A stretch of DNA of 64,000 bases, taken from Himantopus leucocephalus (taxonomy: Eukaryota; Chordata; Aves; Charadriiformes; Recurvirostridae). Made by a program: the position numbers and the translations under genes. How positions within the stretch are numbered: the first letter of the stretch is position 1; each line of letters starts with the position of its first letter. Below are positions 28,501-40,197 of this stretch, in pieces. The DNA lies in assembly GCA_003993805.1 (NCBI GenBank), contig RSEF01000001.1:68602124-68666123 (forward strand), in the 5' to 3' direction. A model generated the notes under the pieces. The model was given only the letters and a program-made list of their open reading frames with translations, was not told the origin of the DNA and did no database searches.

Positions 28501-29372
28501 CAGTTGGTCTTGCAGCCTCCAATGAATGTTTTACAATAGTAGCTGCCCTTTCATCTATTTACTTTTATTTACTTTTTTACTCCTCCTGACTCCTGTGCTC
28601 TCCTTCACCTTTGCCGAGGATCCTGAAAGTATTCCTGGGCTTTAGCAGCAAGGAGGACCGAGCTACTACTCCACCTGAGCTTCACCAGCCCTCTCCTGGC
28701 TAGCACAGAGCCACTCCAGCCTTGCCGGTTAGTGCGGCACCACATTTCTCAGGTTCTGCAATAAGCACTAGGCCTTCAATGCAACTGTTTCACGTGGTGC
28801 TTTATGTAATAAAAGGTTAATGTAGATATAAGCGAAAAACAAAACTTGTTAAGTACCAAGGCTTCCCCTATGTTAATGCAAGACACGGTTGTCTATTACT
28901 GAGAATGTGCAGTAAATTATTCCTGAAGCTGAGATTAGAATTCAGGGTGCTTCTTGCTTCAGATTTCTCTATGCTTGGCCCCTTCAAGTATGCATTTCTT
29001 TATTACATGGAGGCAGAGCAGTTCACTCTTAGACCTCCTTTGCCCTCCTTAGCTGCCCCAAAGTATACTTGGTTTCCCTCCCTCAAGAAAATGACCTCAT
29101 TTCAGTGATTTACCTGATCTGTTTACTTTGCAACAGATCAGGAGCACACACATAGCCACTTACCACATTTCACCTAAGGGCAACAAATAATTTCTTAGGA
29201 GAAGTTAACTTGATCACCTATGTTTTTGCAATCTATTTTGTGCCACTCCTCTTCCAGTGTAAAATTGTGCAGTCCAGTAAAACAACAACAAAAAACTATA
29301 ATTTATAATTGTGAATGACTCAGGATTGAGAGAAGTGAGGAGAGAGGGAGGGAGACGTTGAAATGTTAAAAT

Positions 29373-29410
29373 GGGAAGACAGGTAAGAAAGGGGAAGACA
29401 GGTAAGAAAG
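29373..29410 (+). repeat. 19-bp direct tandem duplication
   Basis: The unit GGGAAGACAGGTAAGAAAG occurs twice head-to-tail without mismatch (29373-29391 and 29392-29410). It lies in a purine-rich stretch starting near 29331. Each unit contains CAGGTAAGA, which happens to match a splice-donor consensus on the plus strand. Confidence 0.95.
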
Positions 29411-29588
29411 GGAGACCTCATATTAAGGGAATCTGCAGCATGGAAGATACAGCAATTTGTCATGCCCTAAGCACTGTAGCGTAGGACAAACCACACAGAG
29501 CAGCTCAGAGTGCAGTCGGGCTCAGAAGCCAGTGTCTGTCTGCTCAGAACGAATGCGTGCTGCAGGCTTACTGTGCTTTTGCTAAGTG

Positions 29589-29604
29589 CACACACACACA
29601 CACA
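29589..29604. repeat. (CA)n microsatellite
   Basis: Eight CA units followed by an AAATAAATAAA stretch. Confidence 0.9.
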
Positions 29605-32106
29605 AATAAATAAAAAGCAGTCTGTTTTTACAGGAAAATAATCAGTCACAAGTGCAAAAGCTGTTCATAAAGTACGTGCCTTCTGAAGGGCCCTTTAAGA
29701 GCTCTGCACAGGGATTGTTTTTGACTGAAATGGAGAGTGTGAAGACCATGGGTGTATTCCTTCTCACCTGGTTAATGTGGATAAAAACATCTCTTTCACA
29801 ACTGTATAGACTCCAACAGTTTAGGGACAGTTAGCCACAAACCCTATAAAATAATCTGGTCTTGAAATAGCAACCAGGTATTTTTTTCCCTGTCCTCTTT
29901 TACTGGCATATACAAATTAAAGGCTAGCTTCTCAGCTGATGTACATGATCATACCTGTACTAATACCAAATATGTTGTGCCAGTTTACAACCTTCTGAAG
30001 ATCTGACCCCTCTCTGCTGTTCTGGAAACAGATCTGTGGTCCCTGCAGAAAGTAGTATTTTTTATACACACACACAGATGTAGGCGTCCTGCCCCCACTA
30101 GCTCATATTTAACTCTCTTTTCATCTTGTTTATTTTGTCTTCATGGTATCGAAGCAAGCTGCACACCCAGCGACAAGCTTGCAGCAAATAGGTGCATCTT
30201 ATTTTCAGTGGATGGCCTTTCACAGGGCACATACTACACCCCCAAGGGATTCATGAAGAGAAACAGGTGAGAGTCTCTACAAGTTTAATTTCATTCCATC
30301 TGTTAGAAGAATTATGTTGAAACTTGTCTTTCCCAGTGCAGTTGGAGCAGACACGGGGATTCACGGGTAGAATGGGAAGATGCAGTGTGTGATGACAGAC
30401 CCTGTCTCTCTACTTCCCCAGAGATGATGAAAACTGTGCGCTCCCTTTCCCTACACCCCAAAGATCCAGACAGAAGTGAGGACGGTAATAATCTGTGTGT
30501 CCTGCCCTCTACAATAACCAAGGATAGAGGCTTCTTCTGCTTGCCTGGTCCACAGACTCCGAAATGGGCCAGATGCCTCTTCCCACTTCCAGGGAAAGAG
30601 ACTTCATTCAGCCTCCCCACTGAGCTATCACACTTGGCTATCAGCCAAGAAAAGATCGAAAAAGCCCTTCAGTGAACAGATGAGGAAGGTCCTGTAGGTA
30701 AAAGAGGTCACAACCCATGACCGACTCCAGGCACTGTTTTCTGAGGACACTTGCCTGGAAGTGCCGTCTCTACAGTCTGTTCAGGCAGCGTGATGGAGAG
30801 ACGCAGAGAGGTCTCCCAAGACAGCTCTGGGACAAACTTGGCCGGACACAACACAGCCGTACAACACGGTCAGTCAGACCTGCCTCTCCTCTGGGCTCCC
30901 AACTCCCAGCACAGCGCTGGGGCTACACCACTTCCAGCACCTAACCTCGTATTTCTGCACCACACCGCAGCAGCTTGCACCAAGCTAGCACAGGGATCTC
31001 CAACACAGCAGTGCCTTGGCTTTCTCCTTCCCCTTCACGCTGTCTCATTCTGCTAAGGTAACCACCGTGCAAGGAAGACAGAGGAAGATCAGAGCAAACT
31101 CAGGGGTATCCTCAAGTACAACACCCAGAGCCACCAAAACACTGCTGTACGCCCAGATGGACCGACCTTGCTCTCCTTACTCGCTATCACAAGGTCACTG
31201 TGCTTTGAGTTTTTGACTGGTGTGCCAAAAAAGCTGGAACCGGGCCTGTCATTTATAGCACCTTTTCTCAGATGGCTCTCCACATGTCTTTATAAACTTT
31301 AGTAAATGAGTGTATAAACTAGAGCTATCTACACATAAATCACTCTGTCCACCACCAAAGTACAGCCATCTCTGGGATGATACACAGCAGCTGCTGTAAA
31401 ATCAGACCACAGCTCTAGACCACAGATTAGTGCAATAAAACATGCTGCATGAGGCAGCTGAAATGGTTGGAGGAAGGAAGGGGGACGTGGTGGAGAGCAT
31501 CTCATAGTTATAATTACCTGAGTATAAATTTGGCTGAAGAGGGTACTGTGTTTAACGCTTGCGTATCTGCAAATCAAAGCAGTCTTCCACCACCTGTCAA
31601 AACAACCTGACTGCACCATTTCTCCATGTTTTGGCCTTCTGAAGCCCTTTCTGAAAATTGCAAAGCACCTTGATAAGAGCAAAGCTGATGTGCTGAGCAC
31701 AAGCAATAACCTAATCAAATTTCTTAGCAACTGACTTGATAACTAACTGTGAGCCTGTAGCTGCTATGCCCCCTCCCTTCCTCTCCCTTGCATGACAACC
31801 GCACACACCATCTATATATTCCCAGTTCTAAAATAGCTTCTGCTCCCGTAACTTGCAACCCGTTCGCATAGATCTTATATTCTAGGCTCAAAGTAGTTAA
31901 TTACAGTCACTACGGGCCACTTGAGCAGTGCTTTGCCGTCCCCTCAAATTATTAACTGTTTATAATAGGAAATCTTTTGAAGGATGGGGCTGCACAGATT
32001 AGGTCTATGAATTTCCTGGTATCAAGGACAGCAGATGAATAGTTACCCTTCTCTCCCTCTTCTCCTTGGCCATATAGCTATATATGCATCATCGAAAGCT
32101 AAACCT

Positions 32107-32648
32107 GTGTCGTGGTTTAACCCCAGCCAGCAAATAGAACCATGCAGCCACTCACTCACCTCCCTTCCCTGCTTCCTCCAGAAGGGTGGGGAGAAGAGGG
32201 AGAAAAGGAGGGGAAAGGGAAAAGAAAAAAAACTTGGGGGTTGAGATAAAGACAGTTTAATAGAACAATAATGGGAAAGGATAATAATAATAATAATAAT
32301 GATAAAAGAATATACAAGGCACAAGTCACTCTCACCACCTGGTAACTCAGTGAATTGGCACTGTCCTGAGCAGTGATCGTTGAGTATCTCCCCACTCCTC
32401 CCTGGCTAACCCTGTTTATAAACTGAGCATGACTTCTGTGGTCCAGAATATTCCATTGGCCATTCTATCATTCTGTCTATGCTCCTCCTCAGCTTCTATG
32501 GGAAGCTGAAAAAAGTCCTTGAAAAACATAAGCATCACCTGGCAACAACTAAAACAATATGCATTATTGATATTCCTTTCATACCAAACCTGAAAACATA
32601 GCAACCACTAGAAAGAAAATTAACTCTATCCCAGCTGAAACCAGGACA
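32107..32648 (-). mobile_element. Solo LTR of an avian endogenous retrovirus (ERVL-like), 542 bp
   Basis: On the plus strand it begins TGTCGTGGTTTAACCCCAGC and ends CCAGCTGAAACCAGGACA. Read in sense on the minus strand it starts TGTCCTGGTTTCAGC and ends in CA, as LTRs do. The 5-bp target duplication ACCTG is perfect (32102-32106 and 32649-32653). On the sense strand a TCTATTAAA poly-A-signal-like motif near 32252-32267 precedes TTATCTCAACCCCCAAG, a typical R/U5 arrangement. An internal (ATA)n run lies at 32281-32300, and a GA-rich stretch at 32180-32235 lies toward the U5 end. No internal retroviral genes flank it, so it is a solo LTR formed by recombination. The terminal sequence is one I recognise as widespread in birds. 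A 5-bp duplication fits class III (ERVL), but the class call is inference. Confidence 0.88.
32281..32300. repeat. (ATA)n microsatellite inside the solo LTR
   Basis: About six to seven ATA/TAA units lie within the LTR at 32107-32648, followed by an imperfect extension (atgataaaag). Confidence 0.9.
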
Positions 32649-33350
32649 ACCTGAAAACTAATGAAGTATGGGGAAGTAGTTTGAAAGGTACTTCCAACCA
32701 ATATATGACATGGGACAGCACGGTTTGCGACAAGGCCACTAGTTTGGCTTGAGGCACCACACACACTGTGTACAGTGCTGACCTGCAAAAATCATTCATT
32801 TAATTTGAGTGTCATCTCTCTACACCAAGTTTTAACTTCTTTACCCTGAGTGCCCCTAGGTCCACAACCTCTCCTAGATACTGCAAAAGCTGAAATTATT
32901 AGCAAAATATTCCTGTTAGAGAACCAAGAAAGGCAAGCTTTACGCTTTTCAATTAGATTATTATTGAAATACTACTAATAGTGAGTGACAGCTCAGACTG
33001 ATGATGTACAACATAGGGTCCATTTAGTTCCCTAGCTTGGATCGGGACCACGCTTCCGTGCAAGTCTCTTGCACTGGTTCACACTGCAGTCTCCAAGTGT
33101 GCAGCAATGGCTCCTTTAACTGGAACTAAACAAGATCGGTCCAACTGCTGAGGGGAATTTGGTACACAGGGCCAGACTCAAACTAACCCCAAATAAACTC
33201 CTGAGGTGCGTACAGTCTGCACCCAAACGTCCTCAATACCAGCTGTGCTAGATGACGAATCTGTGTCTACGGGAGCACACTACTTCTTAACGCAGACACA
33301 GCCATATACATGGTCCCCCTGTGTGAAATGTCTGTAAGCAATTGGCCAGT

Positions 33351-33430
33351 TAATCATAGAATCATAGAATAGTTTGGGGTTGGAAGGGACCTTTAAAGGT
33401 CATCTAGTCCAACCCCCCTGCAATGAGCAG
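33351..33430 (-). mobile_element. CR1 LINE 3' end fragment
   Basis: The sense strand is minus. On the plus strand the copy opens with the tandem ATCATAGAATCATAGAAT, the inverted form of the CR1 3'-terminal ATTCTATG repeat. It continues with GGTTGGAAGGGACCTTTAAA and ATCTAGTCCAACCCCCCTGC, the hallmark of avian CR1 3' ends. It stops after CAATGAGCAG, so only about 80 bp of a 5'-truncated copy remains. CR1 inserts without long target duplications, and none is seen. Confidence 0.95.
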
Positions 33431-35062
33431 TGGTTACTCCTTGCAGTCAGCTTTCTATGCACTTACATGAAAAAGTTTACAAATTCATGTACCCATCTAC
33501 AGACAGATATGAATGACATCGCTTACCTATCATATTGGATACCTCTCTCAGCAATTTCATTTTGGTTCCTTAGGCTGTCAGTTTTCAGGAACTGGTGAGG
33601 AGATGAACCATGTTTTCCTTGGGGCTGCATAACAGGGGTTTCTATGTGCAACTCTGCCACCAGTATGAACCAGTAAACTGCACATACTCCAGGCCAAGTT
33701 GCACCTTTCCTTCACATCTTTGCAGGCCTTAAGGAAGTCAGTTGAACTAATGGGACACAAGGCCATAATTAGGTCTGCCATACTGCAATGAAAGAAGTAA
33801 AGACACTCCAGCGTGTTGTAGAGCTAATAACCTAAGCATGTAACCCAAGCCCTGTAAGTCAGAACACAACACATCGACGGTTTCATTGTATTGAGTTAGC
33901 TCACACCAGAGGTATGAAGCACGCACTGAGAAAAAGCTCTGTGGATCAGATTGCGCAGTCCTAACCTCCATCGCTGTCATCAATCTGAATCCTCAGAGCA
34001 AAAGCAATCTCAGACAGAGAACCACCACGCTCAGAACCTTGTCATGCAAGGCAAAAGAAGACATTTTCTGTGTTCACAAATCCTGGCTTTTATGTTTGCA
34101 CAAGCAAAAGGAGGGAAATGGTAGCTTTTGAATGGGCGCGCTTCTGCATAGTCGAGAATTTTCTATTACCAGCAAAGCAGAAAATTATACAACTCTTTTC
34201 TTGTTCTGTAAGTGCAACACAGAGCATGGAATGCATAAAAAGTATGAAACTCCCAAAATTGTATAGTTAAGGGTTTCAGCATACAAATCCAGCAGCTAAA
34301 ATCCTGCAAGACAGCCATGCCTAGTGCCTTTTTATTCCTGTTAGCCTCGTGATCCATTATAAAAGCGTTCATGAAAAGAAAAAGACCCTCAGCCTGAATT
34401 CTCATAACTGACAACTAGTGCAGAGAGTGTAAGGTGGAAGAATGGCCGCTGTATGGTCTGCTAGATATACAAAATATTGTCAGTGGTTATCAAGGAAACA
34501 TAAATGCCCTTGGTAAGTACAGATAATGAAGGAGAAGTAATTTGAACACACTTTAAGAGAATTAGATACTGTGATTTTTTTTGAAGCATATACATATATT
34601 CTGCTGCTGAAGAAAAAAAATGAAGTATGAGCATTTAAAGCAAAACTTCGCAGTTTATTGTTTGTAAGTGTTTGTAAGTCCTTACCAAGATCAGTATATA
34701 AAATCGACCACAAAACCAATAAAAGTATCTGGAGAGGAGGAAAAAATAGAAATGTGTAGTTTTGGAGTCTGGCGACAGCTGGTTTCTTTCAATAATGTAA
34801 AATATTTTGTAAAGGTTAAGCTTTTACTATGACACAAAGTTTCTGGTCCATCTCTTCAAGTTGCTGTAAAGTGATAACAGTTTCCAAAAAAACCAATCAA
34901 TATAAATTGATTCCGATTTTTTGGCTGAAAATCTTAATAAAATCTTAATATATGCACGCATAACTGAGACAAATAGGGGTCATGCATGTGCCACAGTGGC
35001 ACGATGACACTCACATTGCCTTGCTCCCTGCATGAAGCTCCAGACCAGCACATCGTACTCAC

Positions 35063-35377
35063 GTGTTTTGCCGAGAACTCATCAACCTCCTGAAGCACCT
35101 TCTCCTGGCACTCTGGGTTGGTGGCTAGCAAGTACGTGGCAAAGGACAGTGTGCTAGTGGTGGTCTCGTACCCAGCGATCAGGAACAGGAAAGCTTGGCC
35201 TGCTATCTCATCCTCCGTTAACGTCTTCGGAACCTCTTCAGATGGGGCCCTGCCAGCAAGAGGCACCTCTTTCCATCTGGAAGTGGCAGATGGACTGATC
35301 ACATCAAAACACCCAGCTGCCAGGGAGTCAGCCGAGTCGCGGGAGTCGAGCATCCACTGGAGAAAATCTCTGCGCCT
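35063..35377 (-). CDS. TBXAS1: TBXAS1 internal exon with the P450 I-helix
   Basis: This 315-nt, 105-codon exon starts RRRDFLQWMLDSRDS, passes through a variable linker (CFDVISPSATSRW), then TEDEIAGQAFLFLIAGYETT, LSFATYLLATNPECQEK and VDEFSAKH. The acceptor is ctgtattctgcag and the donor is gtgagtacg. Both ends are in phase 0. The AGxET(T) motif is the P450 I-helix oxygen-binding groove, and FATYLLATNP is typical of thromboxane synthase. The variable linker before the I-helix is a known TBXAS1 feature relative to CYP3A. As I recall, mammalian TBXAS1 has Ile where this copy has Thr after the I-helix Glu. The K-helix ExxR motif and the haem-Cys loop would follow in exons at lower coordinates, which I did not find. 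No inactivating change is visible. Confidence 0.96.
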
Positions 35378-38300
35378 CTGCAGAATACAGGATAAGAAGA
35401 AGCATAAAGAATGGGTTACAGAGTGATGCTTTTACCCATGGGGGATGAAAGGAGAGAGCTGTTTCCTATCTATACTGCCCACTTGGCTCCCACAGAATGG
35501 CCACCAGACTTTCACCAAACGAGAAGACTTCTATAAATTAGCCAGAAATGGCGTCACTAAGAGCCAGTCACTGCTTTCTTTCCAGTCGGATGAGACTGAC
35601 CTGCCCCCAATACATAACAGGTACATATTTTCACGGAGGATTTCTAATGGCCAGCACCATACAGAGCTTCTTTCATCCTCAGGCTGGGTTCTTGGCACTT
35701 GCTGAGTGTAAGGGGATTGACATAGTCAATGCATTGTCCCGTGTGCACCTGCCAAGTGGAGGTGGCACAACTCATGCTTGGAGGAGTTAGCCCATCTGCT
35801 TGGAGACACCGTACTCATTTGTTCACATGGTCCAAAACATAAAATCACCATCTAGGTTTAGGGTTGCATCTACAATAATTTCTGTGCCAGCTTAACAAGA
35901 CAAGACTAGAAACTGATCTCAGTAAGCTGGTGCACCTTTTTATGAGAAAGTGCAGTTATGACCATAGCATTTTTTAAAATATATTTGCAGAAGCACATTA
36001 CAACCATAAGCATTCCTCTACCATAAAACCTGTTTGGGTGGCTTGTCTTTCCAAAACACCCTCTGGATAGTTCTACTGTTATGAAAACTGCTTTCTTTCA
36101 CGCTAGTTTCTGTCAGAAAAACTCTAATAAACAGACCTATGGACAAGAGTGAGTTGACTCCAAACCAGTCTGGACAGCAAGCTTGATTAGGCTTTGAAAT
36201 ATAACCCAAAAGGTTTGAATTGACTTTTGGGAGTGGGCATAATAGAATTGTGCTGAACCTAAGCCATAAGGCAGTGTGATTGATTTTCAATTCCTCAAAT
36301 ACCAACAGAATACATGATAGCTCAAGGACTCAGAAGTGACTGTAGTGCCAGAACATGACAACTTGTGCAGTGGATGGACAAAAGAAGGGATCAAGTCTTC
36401 CTGCAAAAGAAAAAAAATGCTGTAAAGCTGCATTTATCTGTTAAAAAGAAATCATTTGAATGATTTCTTGGATCTGATGATTAAGAGATAAAGTAGAAAA
36501 AGGAAAAGCAAGAGAAAAGGATAGGCAAACAAGATAAGAGTAAGGAAGGACTAATTAATTATAAATGTCAAAGGACTTAATCAGATATTTTTTTTCACAC
36601 GACATGGGAAAAGAGAGCAGTGAGACAACAAAAGGGAAGAAATACTTAGCGTCCTGTGCTCAGGTCTGCTGCCAACAAACTGTTCTGACCGAGCCACAGG
36701 CAGAGAGGAATGGTTATTTTGAGGTTTGAGTAATACAAGGGATTAGCACACTGCCTCTTTAGCAGCTCCTTCCCTCCACCCCACAGAACCATTTCATTTT
36801 GCATGTGTACATCATGCACCTTGTACCTCCATCACCATAGTGCATCCTGCACCCTGGTGCACCCAAGAATCAGTGCTCCAGATAGTAGCCAGTGCCGGTC
36901 ACCGCACACTGAAGAACTCTGCAAATTGGCCAGTCAAACTGCATCATCTCCAAGGCATGGAATACGTGCTTTTCCTCCAAGTGAAGGAACACAAAGCCAC
37001 ATTATACACGTTGTGCTCAGCAAATAAGCTCCAGCTCTGAAAATACTTCCTTGTGCCTAGACTTAGGCATAATTTCCATATTCAAATTGGCCATGCTTCC
37101 TTGGTTTCTCATTTCTAATACAGCAAACCAAAAGTTGCAACTTCCCTGCCACAGTCATTCTCCTCCAGCATGATTTGTACCTCTGCTCTTTTAAGTTCCT
37201 CTAGACTGGAGGAAAGAAGACCTCACGTACACTTCAGCTGTGCATAGCTAAAAATCTCATTTAACTTTTCCAGGAAGGGCTTTATTCATGTTCTGGGAGT
37301 TCACTTATTGCACAACTGAGTGTCCAAGTCTTTGGCATAGACTATGCTTCAGGGATTTTCCTGGTACATGTATTTTGGTTAGGCCATTTTTTAAATAAAA
37401 AACCCCCCAATAGTCCAGTTCCAGGGTGTTCATTAGTGTGTGGATAAACCAGTCCAGTACAGTAATGAACTGCACCTGTAGAGATAGTTCCTTTTCTCTG
37501 CAAGACTAGTCATTATCACCTAAACTACCTTTATAACATAAGAACGTATAATTACATTCATATTCAGTGGAGTTGTAACACTGTACCATAATATAGTTCA
37601 AATGGTATAACATTTGGTCTGGTTCTGCATTCATCCTTCTCTAGCTGTGCATTTTCTTGTAAACAAACCCATTGCTCTCTGAGGGTTTGCAGTCCCCAGT
37701 CATGAGCTGTTAGCTGAATCTGGTCTTGTATTTAGACAATACACTCTCTGGAGACCCTGTAAGATGTTTCTCCAGCCTTAGAAAAAATCAGGTCCCAGCC
37801 TTATACAAAAGCATCTGGTTATTGCTATGATAGTAAAGTAATAATCATAATGACTAGTGAATAAAATTTCATTCATGAGAATTTTTGCTGAAAGCAAACT
37901 TAATGAATGCTAGCACAAGTGAATATTCCCAGGAACGTGCTCTGAAATGCCTCTGTGGCCATTTTGAGGAGCTCTTTTTATTACTCACATAATATATTTG
38001 GTTAGGAATTTAAAAGCTTGTCTTGTTACAGAATCTGTTTATAAGGTCACCCTATTGAGAAACAACTATCTGTGCCATGTAATTTGTTCACAGGTGAGCA
38101 GAGGTTGCTAAAAGCAAGGGCTTCATAAACAATCCTTACAAAAACAACATTCATTTGTGAAAACTATGTGAATAATAGTGGGGGAAAAAAAGCATAAAAT
38201 CAGAAAAAGGCAAGCTTTTTTCAGGGTAATTCTACACAGTGGAAGGAGGTATATTTTAGCAAAGCTCCTCTTCCTTAAGCTTCATTCTACTTCACTTTAG

Positions 38301-39396
38301 GCATCAGTATAGAACGCAACATAAAAAATCGTCATCAACCCAAGCGAGAGAAAAGATTTCCAGGGTTATAACCAGTCATAATGAAACATATTTTTCTTCT
38401 GCAGCATCAGGACGGAAAAATCACTCTGACTCAAAAATCTAACAATGGCAATAGAAGCAAACACTAGCATAAAACCAAATATAATTAGATTGTTAAGTGT
38501 TGGAAATGAGGAAAAGGTATCTCATGAAAATTCACGGGGTTTTTCTTCACTTAGGTTGACAGCAGAAAAAAAAAAAAGGCATTTTTTTCAGTTTGACAAC
38601 AGACCAGGTACTGACAGTGTAACTGCACAAAACCATTCTCTGGTCATCACATACAGCTGCTGGCTTCCTTTTTCCATCAGGGACATTTGTTTGATTTTCC
38701 TCACAAAAAGCAGAAGCCCATAATAGCCTCTATCCTGTCCTCTGACACTTGCATAGTTGTGTTACAATGGCCTCAGAAACAAGTTCCTGCTTCAAAAGAA
38801 CGGCATGCCAACGTGACGGACTCTTGTTTTGCCCCCGTACAACACAGAGCCTATCATTAAGTCAATGAAAATGGAACGGAAAGCTACTATTTGAAAAAAA
38901 TCTAATTTGAATGCAGTATGGGACAGGGCGCACGTCTAACTTGGTGGTGACACAGACATCCCCTTTGAAATATATAATAAGACAAGCCCCGCTTTCAGCT
39001 TCCCCAAGATAGACACCTTGCAATATATTTCCTGACACCGGTGTTCTGGGCCGTATCATTTCTCTCATTAGTCTCCTTAAACATCACCTGGCCATGCAGA
39101 GAAATCATTCTGCACAGAACCGTAACGAGCTATGTGCTACACACTGGAAGAATAGATGTGTGCTATACTGGGGAAGGCCAATCCGGCAGCATCTATCACC
39201 CCTCCTCAAATCACTGCTTTTAAGTTTTGCAACTGTCAGAAGGAGAGAGATGTACCGCTCATATGCGTGATGTATCATGACTCTTCTCACAGGAGGCAGG
39301 GGTCTTGGCGGGGAGGGGGATGTCTCCAGCTCTTTCCATCCTAAATAGGGAACTGTATTTTCACATCTAAGATTGACACACTGGCTGACCTTTTAG

Positions 39397-40197
39397 CAAA
39401 TTCACCACTGCTTTGGAGATCCAGGGGACCCTTGGGTTATACTTTCAGTAAAGAGATTGAGCCATGCAACTTCTCTGCAAGGTGAAGTCAAAAATTACTT
39501 AAGGAAAACTACCAAATGTCTATCACTTGGAATTTTTGTTCTTAATGCTGTGAGTTCAGTTGTGTTTTCTGCAAACTATACTCAGTTTTCGCACCACTCC
39601 AATAGTTCAATTCAGAAGAGCCCAGAACTACAAAAGCAACTTAAAGATGAAGCAAGGAACCAAACTGGAAGACATAATTGGTTGGCATTCTGTAAAGCAC
39701 TTGCTGTGGCGCAAAAGTCATACAAATGTGATGCTGCTAATATAATACCACTCACAATAAACTTTGCAGACCCTCCTAGCCTTTCTCAAAGGCTCTGGTG
39801 GCAGCTCAAAAAAGCAGAAGCTAAGCTTCAGAATCCTTATCTAACAGGTAGAAAGCTCACATCTCATAGTATTTATTTCCTACAAACTTGTACAAACACT
39901 GCTATATTAGTTTATATCCAGGTCACTTCTTGTAAGTTTGATTTAGCAACCATCTTTTTGGGTGAGACAAACCCATGTCACCCTGAAGTTATCAGTAAAG
40001 CACTGTGGTAGCTACCCAGATCCTTTTGAAAAAGAAGCACAAAATGCAGTCCCACTAGAACTATCATTTTGCCAAACCGCTTTGGAAGGATCAAATTCAA
40101 CCTCTCCCTAACACCTGCAGGTTTCATTTGGTGTCTCAGTGAAAACACAAAAAAGCCAGTCTCTCTGCCAATACATCCAGTCCCACAACATTTCTGA
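39397..40197 (+). pseudogene. Possible degenerate retroviral env-like (SU) region
   Basis: The longest recognisably patterned open frame of the 21-kb intron runs from 39397 to 40011 (about 200 codons, no good ATG start). It has a leader-like hydrophobic stretch (LGIFVLNAVSSVVFSA), then sequons NYT, NSS and NQT, then HNWLAFCKALAVAQKSYKCD, a Trp-Leu...Cys arrangement like that seen in some retroviral surface glycoproteins. Beyond the stop, the plus strand stays open in shifted frames to about 40197. These include YPDPFEKEAQ, a further sequon NST, and LTPAGFIWCLSEN. Several shifts of frame would be needed, so it would be a dead copy. No fusion peptide, immunosuppressive-type segment or TM half was found. 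The assignment rests on architecture only; a chance frame is the alternative. Confidence 0.33.

Larger units (their letters stand above)
1..35062 (-). other. TBXAS1 3'-side intron or downstream DNA; no further exon identified
   Basis: Reading downstream on the minus strand from the I-helix exon, I looked for the expected YLDMVIAETLRMYPP, FNPERF and FGAGPR-type segments and found none. This stretch is therefore either a very large intron or contains exons I missed by eye. It holds simple repeats, a sequence gap at 15389-15617, one solo LTR (32107-32648) and one CR1 end (33351-33430). Open frames of up to about 210 codons, for example 20868-21503 minus and 14819-15388 plus, match no family I know and lack convincing splice context. 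Confidence 0.6.

Noticed and set aside
32043..32395. Two overlapping minus-strand open frames rich in Ile/Leu and Ser/Phe
   Set aside because: They translate the (ATA)n and GA-rich parts of the solo LTR.
35118..35426. 102-codon plus-strand open frame
   Set aside because: It is the antisense shadow of the TBXAS1 I-helix exon.
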